Shown: in pieces, positions 26,062-34,791 of the stretch
How positions within the stretch are numbered: the stretch's first letter is position 1
Layout: every line of letters starts with the position of its first letter
Source of the DNA: CABZJG01 sp902512685
Lineage (GTDB): Bacteria > Pseudomonadota > Alphaproteobacteria > Rhodobacterales > Rhodobacteraceae
Direction of reading: 5' to 3'
Assembly (NCBI GenBank): GCA_051201605.1
Contig: CP179201.1
Location: 992,001 to 1,056,000, forward strand
Length of the DNA: 64,000 nucleotides
Made by a program: the position numbers and the translations under genes
The notes under the pieces: model-generated
Database searches by the model: none
What the model saw: only the letters and a program-made list of their open reading frames with translations
Told to the model about the DNA's origin: nothing

Positions 26062-26739
26062 TCATTCCAGAAGACCATTTTTCAAAGTCACTGTCCGATC
26101 CATTTTTGCCGCAAGCTGTGGATTGTGGGTGGCAATAACAGCTGATAATCCGGTTTGCCGTGCCACAGACATTAAAATTTCAAATACCTGCTCAGAGGTG
26201 GTTGGATCAAGGTTTCCAGTAGGCTCATCCGCCAAAAGCACTTTAGGGGCGTTTGCCAAAGCGCGGCAAAAAGCAACCCTTTGTTGTTCCCCGCCCGATA
26301 GCTCGGCTGGCCTATGATCGGCCCGCTCGGCGATGCCAACTTTTGACAGTAGCTCAGCGGCCACTGATTTGGCTTCACTGCGTGCTTGTCCATTTGCAAG
26401 TTGTGGCAGCATCACATTTTCAAGGGCTGAAAATTCAGGCAACAAATGATGAAACTGATATACAAAACCGATTTCTTTGCGCCGGATCATTGTACGTCTC
26501 CGGTCGCTCATTGTATTTAGAACCTCGCCATGGAATTTTACCTCGCCAGCATCAGGAGTATCTAAAAGACCGGCAATGTGCAGCAATGTAGATTTTCCCG
26601 CACCAGAAGGCGCGACCAAGGCGATGATTTCACCGTGTTTTACTTCAAGGTTTGCACCGCAAAGAACATTGATTTGATTTGGGCGGCCCCGATGATAGGC
26701 TTTTTCAAGTGCGCTTAATTCAAGAAGTAGATCACTCAT
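26062..26739 (-). CDS. lolD: Lipoprotein-releasing ABC ATPase
   Basis: A 225-residue ATP-binding subunit of the LolCDE-type complex that extracts lipoproteins from the inner membrane and hands them to LolA. Walker A is APSGAGKST (43-51), the signature is LSGGEQQRV and Walker B is VLLADEPTGN, followed by the ATHNPQLA switch. It overlaps the lolC/E gene by eight bases. The pair is cotranscribed, with the permease gene first. Confidence 0.93.
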   Translation of the reverse strand: MSDLLLELSALEKAYHRGRPNQINVLCGANLEVKHGEIIALVAPSGAGKSTLLHIAGLLDTPDAGEVKFHGEVLNTMSDRRRTMIRRKEIGFVYQFHHLLPEFSALENVMLPQLANGQARSEAKSVAAELLSKVGIAERADHRPAELSGGEQQRVAFCRALANAPKVLLADEPTGNLDPTTSEQVFEILMSVARQTGLSAVIATHNPQLAAKMDRTVTLKNGLLE

Positions 26740-28018
26740 AGCGAAGTGCCTCGACCGGGTTCATGCGCGCCGCGCGCCGCGCCGGGAAAAATGTAACGCC
26801 GAAACTTAAGCCCAATGACAGGATCACAGCTGATAAAACATCGTTTAGATGAAGCTCGGCAGGGACTGAATAGATGCCTCTTATGGACGGGTCCCAAACT
26901 CCGCCGCCAGCCACGTAATTGACCAATGAAAAGATCGGATCAATATAGATCGCAAACAAGCAGCCCAATATCACACCGAATACTGTGCCGATCACGCCGG
27001 TGAAAGCCCCGCAGATAAAAAATACCCGCATCACAGACCCCTCGGTTAATCCCATGGTGCGCAGGATACCGATATCACGGCCTTTGTTTTTCACCAGCAT
27101 AATCAAGCCGGAAATGATGTTCATGGTCGCAATCAACACCAATATGGTCATGATGATAAACATCACGTTATCTTCGATTTCCAGAGCCCTTAGGAAATTA
27201 CTCGATGCATCTTTCCAGCTCCAAAGCTGAGCGCGGGCGCCAGCGGCTGAGGAAATCGCATCTGATAGTCGTATAACCTGATCGGGGCTTTCAACCATGA
27301 CCTCTATCTCATCGGCCACTCCCTCGCGATTAAAGTAATTTTGAGCCTCGGCGAACGGCATGTAAAGGCGGGTCTTGTCGATATCATACCGGCCGGCGGT
27401 AAAAATATAGGAGATCGTATAGCTTTTAACCCGCGGGCTGGTTCCAAAGGCTGTTTTGACCCCTTCTGGCGAGATAAGTTTGATTTTATCGCCAAGTATT
27501 ACGTTTAAAATTCGCGCAACGCCTGATCCGATGGCAATGCCCTGTTCAAAATCGCCAATATCCCCGATAAAGTCTTCCGGTTTTGCGATCCGCGGTAACG
27601 TCATCAAATCAGAGGCCGAAATGCCATATACCTGCACACCCGCGTTTTGACCCCCGAAACTGGCCATAACCTGCCCTTTGATCAGCGGTGCAGCGCGGTT
27701 GACCCCTTCGACTTTGCCAATGGCGTTCGCCATTTCAGAATAATTATGGATGGTCCGGTCCAAACGGCCAAAATCATCCGCCACCGGAATTTGATAGACT
27801 GTGACATGGGCATTTGCGCCCAAAATCGTATCTACAATTTCTGAGCGAAATCCCGAGCGGACAGCAAGCGTGGCAATCAGTGCAAAAACTGCCAGTGTGA
27901 CGCCAATTAGGCTAATCCATGTCATCACGCTGACGCCGCCTTCGGCACGGCGCGCACGCAGGTAGCGCCAAGCGATCATCCATTCATATGCAGCGAAAGG
28001 TTGGTTGCTATGACGCAC
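26732..28018 (-). CDS. lolC: Lipoprotein-releasing system permease (LolC/LolE type)
   Basis: A 428-residue inner-membrane protein. It has an N-terminal helix (MTWISLIGVTLAVFALIATL region), a large periplasmic MacB-like domain (about 55-270), and three C-terminal helices beginning MFIIMTILVLIATMNIISGL. IAWRYLRARRAEGG before the first helix is typical of LolC/E. Only one such gene is seen, as in alphaproteobacteria that use a homodimeric LolC/E-type permease; lolC is therefore a loose name. GTG 28018 has GGAG upstream. The usual neighbour proS is absent here. Confidence 0.9.
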   Translation of the reverse strand: MRHSNQPFAAYEWMIAWRYLRARRAEGGVSVMTWISLIGVTLAVFALIATLAVRSGFRSEIVDTILGANAHVTVYQIPVADDFGRLDRTIHNYSEMANAIGKVEGVNRAAPLIKGQVMASFGGQNAGVQVYGISASDLMTLPRIAKPEDFIGDIGDFEQGIAIGSGVARILNVILGDKIKLISPEGVKTAFGTSPRVKSYTISYIFTAGRYDIDKTRLYMPFAEAQNYFNREGVADEIEVMVESPDQVIRLSDAISSAAGARAQLWSWKDASSNFLRALEIEDNVMFIIMTILVLIATMNIISGLIMLVKNKGRDIGILRTMGLTEGSVMRVFFICGAFTGVIGTVFGVILGCLFAIYIDPIFSLVNYVAGGGVWDPSIRGIYSVPAELHLNDVLSAVILSLGLSFGVTFFPARRAARMNPVEALRYE

Positions 28019-28245
28019 TGGCCGGCTCCGTTTTATTTATTTTGCAGACCCTGTGCCTGATCACCGCGAAGGTCAAGGCTGTATTGGTTTTTACCGCACC
28101 GATCGGCTCAAAATTGCGTGATGCGGCTGGGACCTTTTGTTCTGCCCAGCCTGCGGTTGCAAAGTAAAAGTTATTTTTCTTTAGGATAGCTTTCAAAACC
28201 TTTACGCTCTTGCCTCTTTTGGCAATATATCATTATCTCTATGCT

Positions 28246-29355
28246 ATGAGCAAACCGCGTTATACACAATTGGTCGAAAGCCTACCCGCAAGCGTTCCCT
28301 TTGTTGGGCCCGAAACCCAAGAACGGGCGAGAGGCGGCGCATTTTCGGCGCGTCTTGGGGCCAATGAAAACGTCTTTGGCCCGTCCCCTAAGGCGATTGA
28401 GGCGATGCAGGCGGCAGCCTCGGATATTTGGAAATATGGTGATCCCACCAGCTTTGATTTGCACGCAGCTTTGGCCGATCACCACGCCATAGCGCCGGAA
28501 AATATTGTGGTTGGTGAAGGAATAGATGGGCTTTTAGGCTATCTTGTCCGCATGCTGATTGGACCGGGCGACAAAGTCGTGACGTCAGATGGCGCCTACC
28601 CGACGTTTAACTATCATGTGGCTGGATTTGGTGGGACCTTGCTTAAAACACCCTATGCCGGTGATCACGAAGATCCCAACGCGCTTTTGGATTTGGCCGA
28701 CAAGCAAAAAGCGAAACTTGTCTATCTTGCCAATCCCGACAACCCGATGGGCACATGGCATGAAGCTGATGTGATCGAAAGTATGATCGCTAAAGTGCCC
28801 GAGGGCTGTCTTTTAATTCTGGATGAAGCCTATGTCGAATTTGTACCCGAAGGCACAGCGCCAAAGGTGGATATTAATGACGCAAAAGTAATCCGAATGC
28901 GCACCTTTTCAAAGGGTTACGGCATGGCAGGCGCACGGGTGGGCTATGCTTTGGGAGCCGCTGATCTCATCGGTCAATTTGAAAAAATTCGCAATCATTT
29001 TGGAATGAACCGCGCCGCGCAAGCCGGCGCATTGGCAGCACTTGGCGATCAGGGATGGCTTGCCCATGTGCGCCAACAAGTGGCGCAGGGCCGCGCTACC
29101 ATTGGGCAGATAGCTAAGGAAAACGGTTTGTCTACGCTGCCCTCTGCCACCAATTTTGTCGCGATAGATTGCGGCCGCGATGGCCACTTTGCCAAAGCTG
29201 TTCTAGACGAGCTGGTGGCCAATGGCCTGTTTGTTAGAATGCCTTTTGTAGCGCCGCAAAACCGCTGTATCCGGGTCAGCGCCGGGCGACCAGAAGATCT
29301 TGAATTGTTACGTGATCTGTTGCCCAAAGCGCTGAGCGCGGCATTAGCTCGCTGA
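28246..29355 (+). CDS. PLP-dependent aminotransferase, HisC-like
   Basis: A 369-residue fold-type I aminotransferase of the histidinol-phosphate group. The features are LGANENVFGPSPKAIEAM, WKYGDPTSFDLHAALADH, the aspartate region LILDEAYVEF, and the PLP lysine in MRTFSKGYGMAGARVGYA (about 225). Roseobacters carry such HisC-like paralogues, which may act on histidinol phosphate or aromatic/other amino acids. Start: ATG 28246 matches the family (MSKPRYTQLV); the frame runs back to 28210. It overlaps the next gene on the opposite strand by twelve bases. Confidence 0.82.
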   Translation: MSKPRYTQLVESLPASVPFVGPETQERARGGAFSARLGANENVFGPSPKAIEAMQAAASDIWKYGDPTSFDLHAALADHHAIAPENIVVGEGIDGLLGYLVRMLIGPGDKVVTSDGAYPTFNYHVAGFGGTLLKTPYAGDHEDPNALLDLADKQKAKLVYLANPDNPMGTWHEADVIESMIAKVPEGCLLILDEAYVEFVPEGTAPKVDINDAKVIRMRTFSKGYGMAGARVGYALGAADLIGQFEKIRNHFGMNRAAQAGALAALGDQGWLAHVRQQVAQGRATIGQIAKENGLSTLPSATNFVAIDCGRDGHFAKAVLDELVANGLFVRMPFVAPQNRCIRVSAGRPEDLELLRDLLPKALSAALAR

Positions 29356-30546
29356 TGCCATAACCCGCGCGGCGGCCTCGACAGCGCCGGACCCGTGGGG
29401 GATATCAAGTGCGCAAAGCCCGGCTTCAACAGTGCCCAGCAGCCCCATGATCATCTGTGCATTGACATGGCCCATATGTCCAAACCTGAAAAACCCGTCG
29501 CCATTAGGATCGTCGGGTGTGGACATGCCCAAGCCGATGCCAAGGGTTAATCCGGCCTCATGTTCCACCCAGCGGCGTAGTTTTTTTCCATCGGGCGCCC
29601 CAAGGTGTAGCGCGGTAACCGCATGACTGCGGTGCTGGGGGTTTTGCACATTCATTCGCATTTTGCCCGCGCCGCTGCCCCAGCAATCCACTGCAGCCCA
29701 GATGGCTTGGGCGAGCACCTTATGACGGGACCAGATGGCCTCGATGCCTTCGGCTTTGATCATGTCCAAAGCAGTGCGTAGCCCATAAAGATGAAGGGTC
29801 GGCGCCGTGCCGCAAAAATATTGGTAAAAACCTTCTGGGCTAACACGCTGCTGCCAGTTCCAATAAGAACTGACCCGTTCAAGCGCGTATTGCTGCTCAG
29901 CCGCTTTTTCGTTGAAATAAACAAATGCCAATCCCGGCGGCACCATCAATCCTTTTTGACTGGCTGCGACCATGACATCAACGCCCCATGCATCCATTTC
30001 AAACACATCGCAGCAGAGCGAGGCAATGCAGTCTACGGCCAATAAAGCAGGGTGATCTGCGGCATCAATGGCTGCGCGTGCCTCTTTTATATCATTCTTG
30101 ATGGACGTGGACGTATCCACATGGGTGACCAGAACCGCTTTGATGCGCTGCGCTTTATCGGCCCTTAAAGCCGCGCTGATACGCGTGGGATCAATCGTCG
30201 ACCGTGTTCCAAATTCAACGATTTCCGCTTTAATTCCGAGGGTTTCGGCCATTTCTGCCCAGCTATGTGCAAATTGCCCGGTGGCGGCTACAAGTGCCGT
30301 ATCGCCGGGGCCTGCCATATTCGCCAGTGCGGCTTCCCATGCGCCATGACCGTTCGCGATATATACCGCAACATTGTGATCAGTGCGCGCCACATAGCGC
30401 AAGTCCGATATGATCGTTGGAACCATTTCCACCAATTCGCCCTCGTAGATATTGGGCGAAGAGCGGTGCATTGAACGCAGAACGGCCTCGGGAACAACTG
30501 ATGGACCGGGAATAGCAAGGTAAGACTGACCATTTGCAAGGGACAT
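29344..30546 (-). CDS. Class V aminotransferase (alanine/serine-glyoxylate type)
   Basis: A 400-residue PLP enzyme of the alanine- or serine-glyoxylate aminotransferase family. Start ATG 30546 has AGGA nine bases upstream; a frame runs back to 30570. YLAIPGPSVVPEAVLRSM is the usual opening, the PLP aspartate lies in LLAVDCIASLC, and the PLP lysine is in VAASQKGLMVPPGLAFVYF (about 198). It probably deaminates a small amino acid such as serine or alanine using glyoxylate, and was not assigned further. The convergent HisC-like gene overlaps at the 3' end. Confidence 0.82.
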   Translation of the reverse strand: MSLANGQSYLAIPGPSVVPEAVLRSMHRSSPNIYEGELVEMVPTIISDLRYVARTDHNVAVYIANGHGAWEAALANMAGPGDTALVAATGQFAHSWAEMAETLGIKAEIVEFGTRSTIDPTRISAALRADKAQRIKAVLVTHVDTSTSIKNDIKEARAAIDAADHPALLAVDCIASLCCDVFEMDAWGVDVMVAASQKGLMVPPGLAFVYFNEKAAEQQYALERVSSYWNWQQRVSPEGFYQYFCGTAPTLHLYGLRTALDMIKAEGIEAIWSRHKVLAQAIWAAVDCWGSGAGKMRMNVQNPQHRSHAVTALHLGAPDGKKLRRWVEHEAGLTLGIGLGMSTPDDPNGDGFFRFGHMGHVNAQMIMGLLGTVEAGLCALDIPHGSGAVEAAARVMASAS

Positions 30547-30852
30547 TATATTCAATCCTTTAACATTCAATTTACGGGACGTGCCGCGCCTATCTCAATA
30601 AGGCTTTGTTATTTTTAAACGAGATATTGGCCCAAAAACCGCCAAGGTCAATCACCTAGGTAAAAGAAAATGCATCGACACGTTTTGTCGCCAATAAATT
30701 CAATAAAAAATACCACTGCAAAATTTTTACCGGTTTCAAAAATAATGTCTCTGGTGGGGAATTGATTTGTAATCACACTTAAATCAGCTATTGAAAAACA
30801 GGGCGTATGGCGTCAAACCGAACGCGGGCAAAAGCAAAGCAGGGAAGTGCAC
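30547..30852. other. Intergenic promoter region between divergent genes
   Basis: About 300 bases between the class V aminotransferase (minus) and the Ldh2-family gene (plus). It is AT-rich near the middle and must hold both promoters. I see no hairpin, repeat or RNA worth naming. Confidence 0.4.
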
Positions 30853-31833
30853 ATGACCGAAGTTACCGTTGAAATCATTAAGCAAAAAACGAAAACTGCT
30901 TTGCAGGCCCATGGTGCAGCAGATTGGATCTCTGAACATGTCGCCGATGCAGTGGCCACAGCAGAAAGCGTCGGCAATCGGATTTGCGGTCTATATTATC
31001 TTGAAAGCTATTGTCAGCAACTGCAAAGCGGGCGGGTCAATGGAACGGCAGAGCCATCAGTGGCTTCTGTTCGGGCCGGCGCGGTGCATGTGGATGCCAA
31101 AATGGGATTTGCACAATCGGCTTTTGCACGCGGCTTGCCAGTGGCCGCTGAGGCTGCGCGTGAGCTGGGCATCGCAAGTTTGGCGGTGGGTCATGCCCAT
31201 ACCTGTACCTCGCTTGGGTATTTTACCGAACAAATTGCCCGCGCCGGGCTGATCGGGCTGGGGCTGACCAACGCCTCGCCGATTGTGGCGCCTCCGGGCG
31301 GTAAAACCCGGGTCATCGGCACCAACCCGATTGCCTTTTCAGTGCCCGATGGAAAAGGCGGCATTGCTATGCAGTTTGATCAGTCAACAACCACGGTGGC
31401 GCTGGGCAAAATCACTATGGCCAAAGCTGCGGGGGAGCGCATTCCAGAAGGCTGGGCCATTGATTCCAAAGGATTTCCCACCACTGATCCCGAGGCGGCG
31501 CTGGCCGGTTCGCTGGTTTCCATGGGCGGCTATAAAGGCTGGGGTTTTGGTTTGATGGCCGAGCTTTTAGCGGCCGGTATGACTGGCGGTGTGGTGTCAC
31601 GTGATGTCAAACCTCTCAAAGCGCCCCAGGGCCCGCCGCATGATCTGGGACAGTATTATATTTTAATTGATCCGGCCTCAGGTGCGACATTTTATGAGCG
31701 ATTTGAAGCGGTTGCCGATGCGGTGGCACTGGATGAAGGCGCGCGGATGCCGGGGCAGGGCAAAACGCCTGCAACCACGGTTGATGTGCCCGATGCACTG
31801 TGGGAAATGGTCGGCGAATTGGCTTCGAAATAG
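30853..31833 (+). CDS. Ldh2/malate dehydrogenase-family oxidoreductase with altered SHG motif
   Basis: A 326-residue NAD(P)-dependent enzyme of the YlbC/YiaK family, whose members reduce 2-oxo acids, ureidoglycolate or cyclic imino acids (piperideine/pyrroline-2-carboxylate). GHAHTCTSLGYF, NASPIVAPPGGKTRVIGTNP and GGYKGWGFGLMAELL are family blocks. The N-terminal catalytic Ser-His-Gly of characterised members appears here as ICGLYYLESYCQQLQSG, that is, without the histidine. The imino-acid reductase subgroup is a guess from homologues I recall. ATG 30853 has AGGGAAG upstream; a GTG precedes it at 30847. Start and length are normal. Confidence 0.78.
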   Translation: MTEVTVEIIKQKTKTALQAHGAADWISEHVADAVATAESVGNRICGLYYLESYCQQLQSGRVNGTAEPSVASVRAGAVHVDAKMGFAQSAFARGLPVAAEAARELGIASLAVGHAHTCTSLGYFTEQIARAGLIGLGLTNASPIVAPPGGKTRVIGTNPIAFSVPDGKGGIAMQFDQSTTTVALGKITMAKAAGERIPEGWAIDSKGFPTTDPEAALAGSLVSMGGYKGWGFGLMAELLAAGMTGGVVSRDVKPLKAPQGPPHDLGQYYILIDPASGATFYERFEAVADAVALDEGARMPGQGKTPATTVDVPDALWEMVGELASK

Positions 31834-31929
31834 CCCAAAACCGGGATCAGTTTTACGTCAGTATCGCGTCGTTATCGCAGTGGTGGCAAAATCGCGGCGC
31901 TTTGAAGTGAAATCAAGCGGCAGTTTCAG

Positions 31930-32322
31930 TCATTTCGGTTGGGCAAGGCCGGATATAATCGGGCAGTCAGGACGGTCATCGCCGCGACATGAGGTGACCA
32001 GATGCGCAAGCTCGTCATGCAGATATTGCAGCTCTTTTTGCTTTTGCTCGATTTCGTCAAGCCGCCGCGTGGCAATGGCTTTGACATCCGCACTTGAGCG
32101 CGTGGTATCAACGTAAAGTCCAAGCAGTTCACGGCATTCGATAATGCTAAACCCAAAGGCACGCGCGCGGCGGATGAAAATTAACTTTTGCACTGCGTCC
32201 TGATCATAGCTGCGATATCCAGATACGCTTCGGTCTGCGGGGGCAACCAGCCCGATATCGGCATAATACCGCACGGTCTTCACTGGCAATCCAGCCCTTT
32301 CTGCCGCTTGGGAAATTTTCAT
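31930..32322 (-). CDS. cueR: CueR-type copper-responsive MerR regulator
   Basis: A 130-residue MerR-family activator. The HTH KISQAAERAGLPVKTVRYYA is at the N-terminus and a dimerisation helix follows. The metal loop is CRGDDRPDC with cysteines at 112 and 120, the same positions as in E. coli CueR, which senses Cu(I). It is divergent from a DUF4396 gene; the shared region has a MerR-type 19-bp-spacer promoter. Silver or gold could also be sensed. No copA-type pump is in the window. Confidence 0.85.
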   Translation of the reverse strand: MKISQAAERAGLPVKTVRYYADIGLVAPADRSVSGYRSYDQDAVQKLIFIRRARAFGFSIIECRELLGLYVDTTRSSADVKAIATRRLDEIEQKQKELQYLHDELAHLVTSCRGDDRPDCPIISGLAQPK

Positions 32323-32333
32323 CTTGGTCTCCC

Positions 32334-32364
32334 TTGACCTTCCAGTTACTGGAGAGCCTATATC
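32334..32364 (+). promoter_or_regulatory. MerR-family operator/promoter with 19-bp spacer
   Basis: TTGACC (32334-32339) and TATATC (32359-32364) are separated by exactly 19 bases. That is the overlong spacer that MerR-family activators untwist. In the spacer lies the perfect dyad TCCAG-TTA-CTGGA (32341-32353). It points to the DUF4396 gene as the target of the CueR-like regulator next to it. Confidence 0.8.
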
Positions 32365-32394
32365 AGCCTTAAATAAGAGGCAAACTGAGTCGTT

Positions 32395-32841
32395 ATGAGC
32401 GTTTTAACCGATACATTTTCCATAAATTGGCGCTGCCGTCACACATGGCGCCAGTCTTCTAAAAATACCTTATGGTGTTTGCTTGGCTGCTCGATCGGAG
32501 ATTTAGGCACCATCGCCTTTTTCCAATATACCGGCATCCCATGGAGTACGCTTGCGATTATGAGCCTTGCCATTTTAAATGGTCTGCTCACCTCAATCGC
32601 GCTTGAAACGGTTATTCTTAGCCGTCAGATGGCCTTAAAGGCCGCGTTTCAAACTGCCATTGGCATGTCGCTGATTTCCATGATTTCGATGGAGGCGGCG
32701 ATGAATTTGGTGGATGTCTGGCTGACGGGTGGTGCCAAGCTGACGTGGTGGGTCGTCCCAATGATGCTGCTTGCAGGGTTTATAACGCCACTTCCCTATA
32801 ATTACTGGCGTTTGAAAGCCTTGGGCAAAGCCTGTCACTAA
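32395..32841 (+). CDS. DUF4396 membrane protein, predicted copper-regulon member
   Basis: A 148-residue integral-membrane protein with about four hydrophobic segments. The block TLWCLLGCSIGDLGTIAFF carries a cysteine pair, and MISMEAAMNLVDVWLTGGA is another conserved part; WWVVPMMLLAGFITPLPYNYW is the last helix. Methionines and cysteines in the membrane part could bind copper. Function is not established. Its promoter is the CueR-type site just upstream, so it is probably a copper-responsive efflux or chaperone component; that is inference from context. Confidence 0.72.
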   Translation: MSVLTDTFSINWRCRHTWRQSSKNTLWCLLGCSIGDLGTIAFFQYTGIPWSTLAIMSLAILNGLLTSIALETVILSRQMALKAAFQTAIGMSLISMISMEAAMNLVDVWLTGGAKLTWWVVPMMLLAGFITPLPYNYWRLKALGKACH

Positions 32842-32860
32842 AGCGTTGGGGCATCCGCAT

Positions 32861-33280
32861 TTATGCTGGGAGGTAAAATGTCGCGCTGGCGCGGGCCACC
32901 AGTTTGTCATTCGGCCGGGTAATTAATTCTGCACTAAGGAAAAACACCGCTTTTCCCGCCCGTTCAACCTGGGCGTGGCAGCTCAGTATATCGCCCGATG
33001 CGGGGCGCAGAAACTGGGTATCTAACGTGGTGGTACTGACCGGCTCTAACCGATCGAGATGGCTAAAGCAGGCAAAGACCATGGTTGTATCTGCAAGCGC
33101 GCCCATGGCTTGCCCGCACACAATATCGCCAACACGTTGGATATGAGGTGTGATTGGAATATCAATGACCGCGCTGCCATCAGCGCAATGGGTTAAGGTT
33201 GGACGTAGATCTAAAATCCACTGGGCAAAGTTGTCGTTCAGAAATTTCTGAGCGAAGGGCAATGTCAGTTGCGTCACCAT
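32861..33280 (-). CDS. Hotdog-fold thioesterase (PaaI-like)
   Basis: A 139-residue hotdog-domain protein. Start ATG 33280 has GGGGGA upstream; the open frame to 33355 is unsupported. The core is VGDIVCGQAMGALADTTMVF and the PaaI-type thioesterase pattern DxxxAxAxxxLxD is only partly met. Such enzymes hydrolyse acyl-CoA thioesters. The gene is divergent from an alpha/beta hydrolase with a 90-base gap. Substrate unknown. Confidence 0.72.
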   Translation of the reverse strand: MVTQLTLPFAQKFLNDNFAQWILDLRPTLTHCADGSAVIDIPITPHIQRVGDIVCGQAMGALADTTMVFACFSHLDRLEPVSTTTLDTQFLRPASGDILSCHAQVERAGKAVFFLSAELITRPNDKLVARASATFYLPA

Positions 33281-33370
33281 TGATTTCCCCCGATCCGCAC
33301 GGCACAGTTGATTGCAGGCTCTCCAAGCATAAGTCAAGCCCACGCCCAAGGGCAAGCAGGGATCAAACGG

Positions 33371-34237
33371 ATGTCGGACTTTATAGTTTTAAACGGTCAG
33401 AGATTTTTTCTACGCACATGGGGGGATGTCAAAAACCCGCCGCTGTTGATGCTGCATGGGTTCCCCGAATATTCCGGCGCTTGGGACGCAGTCGCCACAC
33501 GGCTGAGAGACCGGTTTTACTGCATTGCGCCGGATCAGCGCGGGTATGGGCAAAGCTATGCGCCCACCGATGTTGCGGCCTACCGTATCGAGCATCTGGT
33601 GAGTGATCTGGTGGCGCTGATTGACTATATTGGCGGCCCGATTGATGTTGTTGGGCATGATTGGGGCGCGTCGGCGGCCTATGCTCTGGCCATCGCGCGC
33701 CCTGATTTGCTGCGCAAACTGTTTATTCTAAATGGCGTGCACCCCATTCCGTTTCAACGCGCTTTAATCGAAGATGCAGATCAAATTGCGGCCTCTCAGT
33801 ATATTCTGTGGTTGCAGCGCGCAGGATCAGAGCAAGTTTTGGCGGCTGACGATTTTGCCAAATTGCAGGCAATGTTTGCAGGGCCAATGAATCTTTCATG
33901 GTTGGATAAAGCTCAGCTAAAGGGATATTTGGCCGCTTGGAAAGATGCATCCTGCCTAAAGGCCATGATCAACTGGTATCGTGCAACAGGGTTATATGTT
34001 CCCGAACTGGGTGGGGACATCACCCCGCCTGCTCCGCTTGATCCGGATATGATGCGGATCACGGTGCCGCACTTACTGATCTGGGGAACCGATGACACGG
34101 CGCTTTTGCCGTCAAGCTATGCGGGGCTGGATGCGCTCTGCGATGCCTTTACGCTGCAAAAGCTGACAGGTGCTGATCACTGGCTGCACCACCAAAAACC
34201 CGATGAGGTGGCGGTTTTGATCCGCGATTTTGTGTAG
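33371..34237 (+). CDS. Alpha/beta hydrolase (epoxide hydrolase/dehalogenase type)
   Basis: A 288-residue hydrolase. The oxyanion motif is LHGFPEYSGAW (29-39), and the nucleophile elbow is GHDWGA with Asp97, the acid of epoxide hydrolases and haloalkane dehalogenases rather than the serine of esterases. DQRGYGQS and the late HWLHH histidine complete the triad with an aspartate in LIWGTDDTALLP. ATG 33371 has AGGGA upstream; the longer frame to 33308 lacks one. The substrate cannot be assigned. Confidence 0.82.
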   Translation: MSDFIVLNGQRFFLRTWGDVKNPPLLMLHGFPEYSGAWDAVATRLRDRFYCIAPDQRGYGQSYAPTDVAAYRIEHLVSDLVALIDYIGGPIDVVGHDWGASAAYALAIARPDLLRKLFILNGVHPIPFQRALIEDADQIAASQYILWLQRAGSEQVLAADDFAKLQAMFAGPMNLSWLDKAQLKGYLAAWKDASCLKAMINWYRATGLYVPELGGDITPPAPLDPDMMRITVPHLLIWGTDDTALLPSSYAGLDALCDAFTLQKLTGADHWLHHQKPDEVAVLIRDFV

Positions 34238-34262
34238 GGTCGCAGTCGATCTGTCGTATTTG

Positions 34263-34703
34263 TCAGGCCTGCTGGGTGATCCAGACGCCAAGTGCCATTA
34301 CCCCGAGCCCAAGCGAACGGGTTAGGCTCAGCGGTGAGCCTGACGCGCCAAAAAGCGCAAAATGATCGACCACAGCGGCGCTGATCAATTGGCCCAGAAG
34401 GACAAAGAAGACCGCATTTCCCACGCCGAAATGCGGCGCAATAGCGGTAATTGATAAAATATAAAAGGTCACCAGTAAGCCCGCCAGAAAAAGATGCCTC
34501 GGGGCCTCAGCCAAGCGCGCAAAAGACAAGCTTGAAGTGGTCAGTAAGATGATGAAGATCGCGCTACAGGCCACGCATAAAAGCACGGTGACAGCCGCCA
34601 CGGGCGAGCCGAGAAATTGGCCAAGCGCAGCGTTGAGCGCCGCCAGAACCGGAATGCCAAGCCCTGCGGCGAGCATGATAAGAGCAGAAGTACTATACGA
34701 CAT
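34263..34703 (-). CDS. DMT-family transporter, YdcZ-like (DUF606)
   Basis: A 146-residue protein with five hydrophobic helices. The opening LIMLAAGLGIPVLAALNAAL and the core GVGNAVFFVLLGQLISAAVVD fit the small YdcZ/DUF606 class of the drug/metabolite superfamily, which usually works as pairs or dimers. Only a single copy is present. Substrate unknown. Confidence 0.72.
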   Translation of the reverse strand: MSYSTSALIMLAAGLGIPVLAALNAALGQFLGSPVAAVTVLLCVACSAIFIILLTTSSLSFARLAEAPRHLFLAGLLVTFYILSITAIAPHFGVGNAVFFVLLGQLISAAVVDHFALFGASGSPLSLTRSLGLGVMALGVWITQQA

Positions 34704-34791
34704 TGCGCCACCTCATTGATCAGTTTGCGCAACCCTAGTGGTTAAAGCGATGTTCGCAAACATATTATTGAAAAATGGCGTCGGGCGGCCC

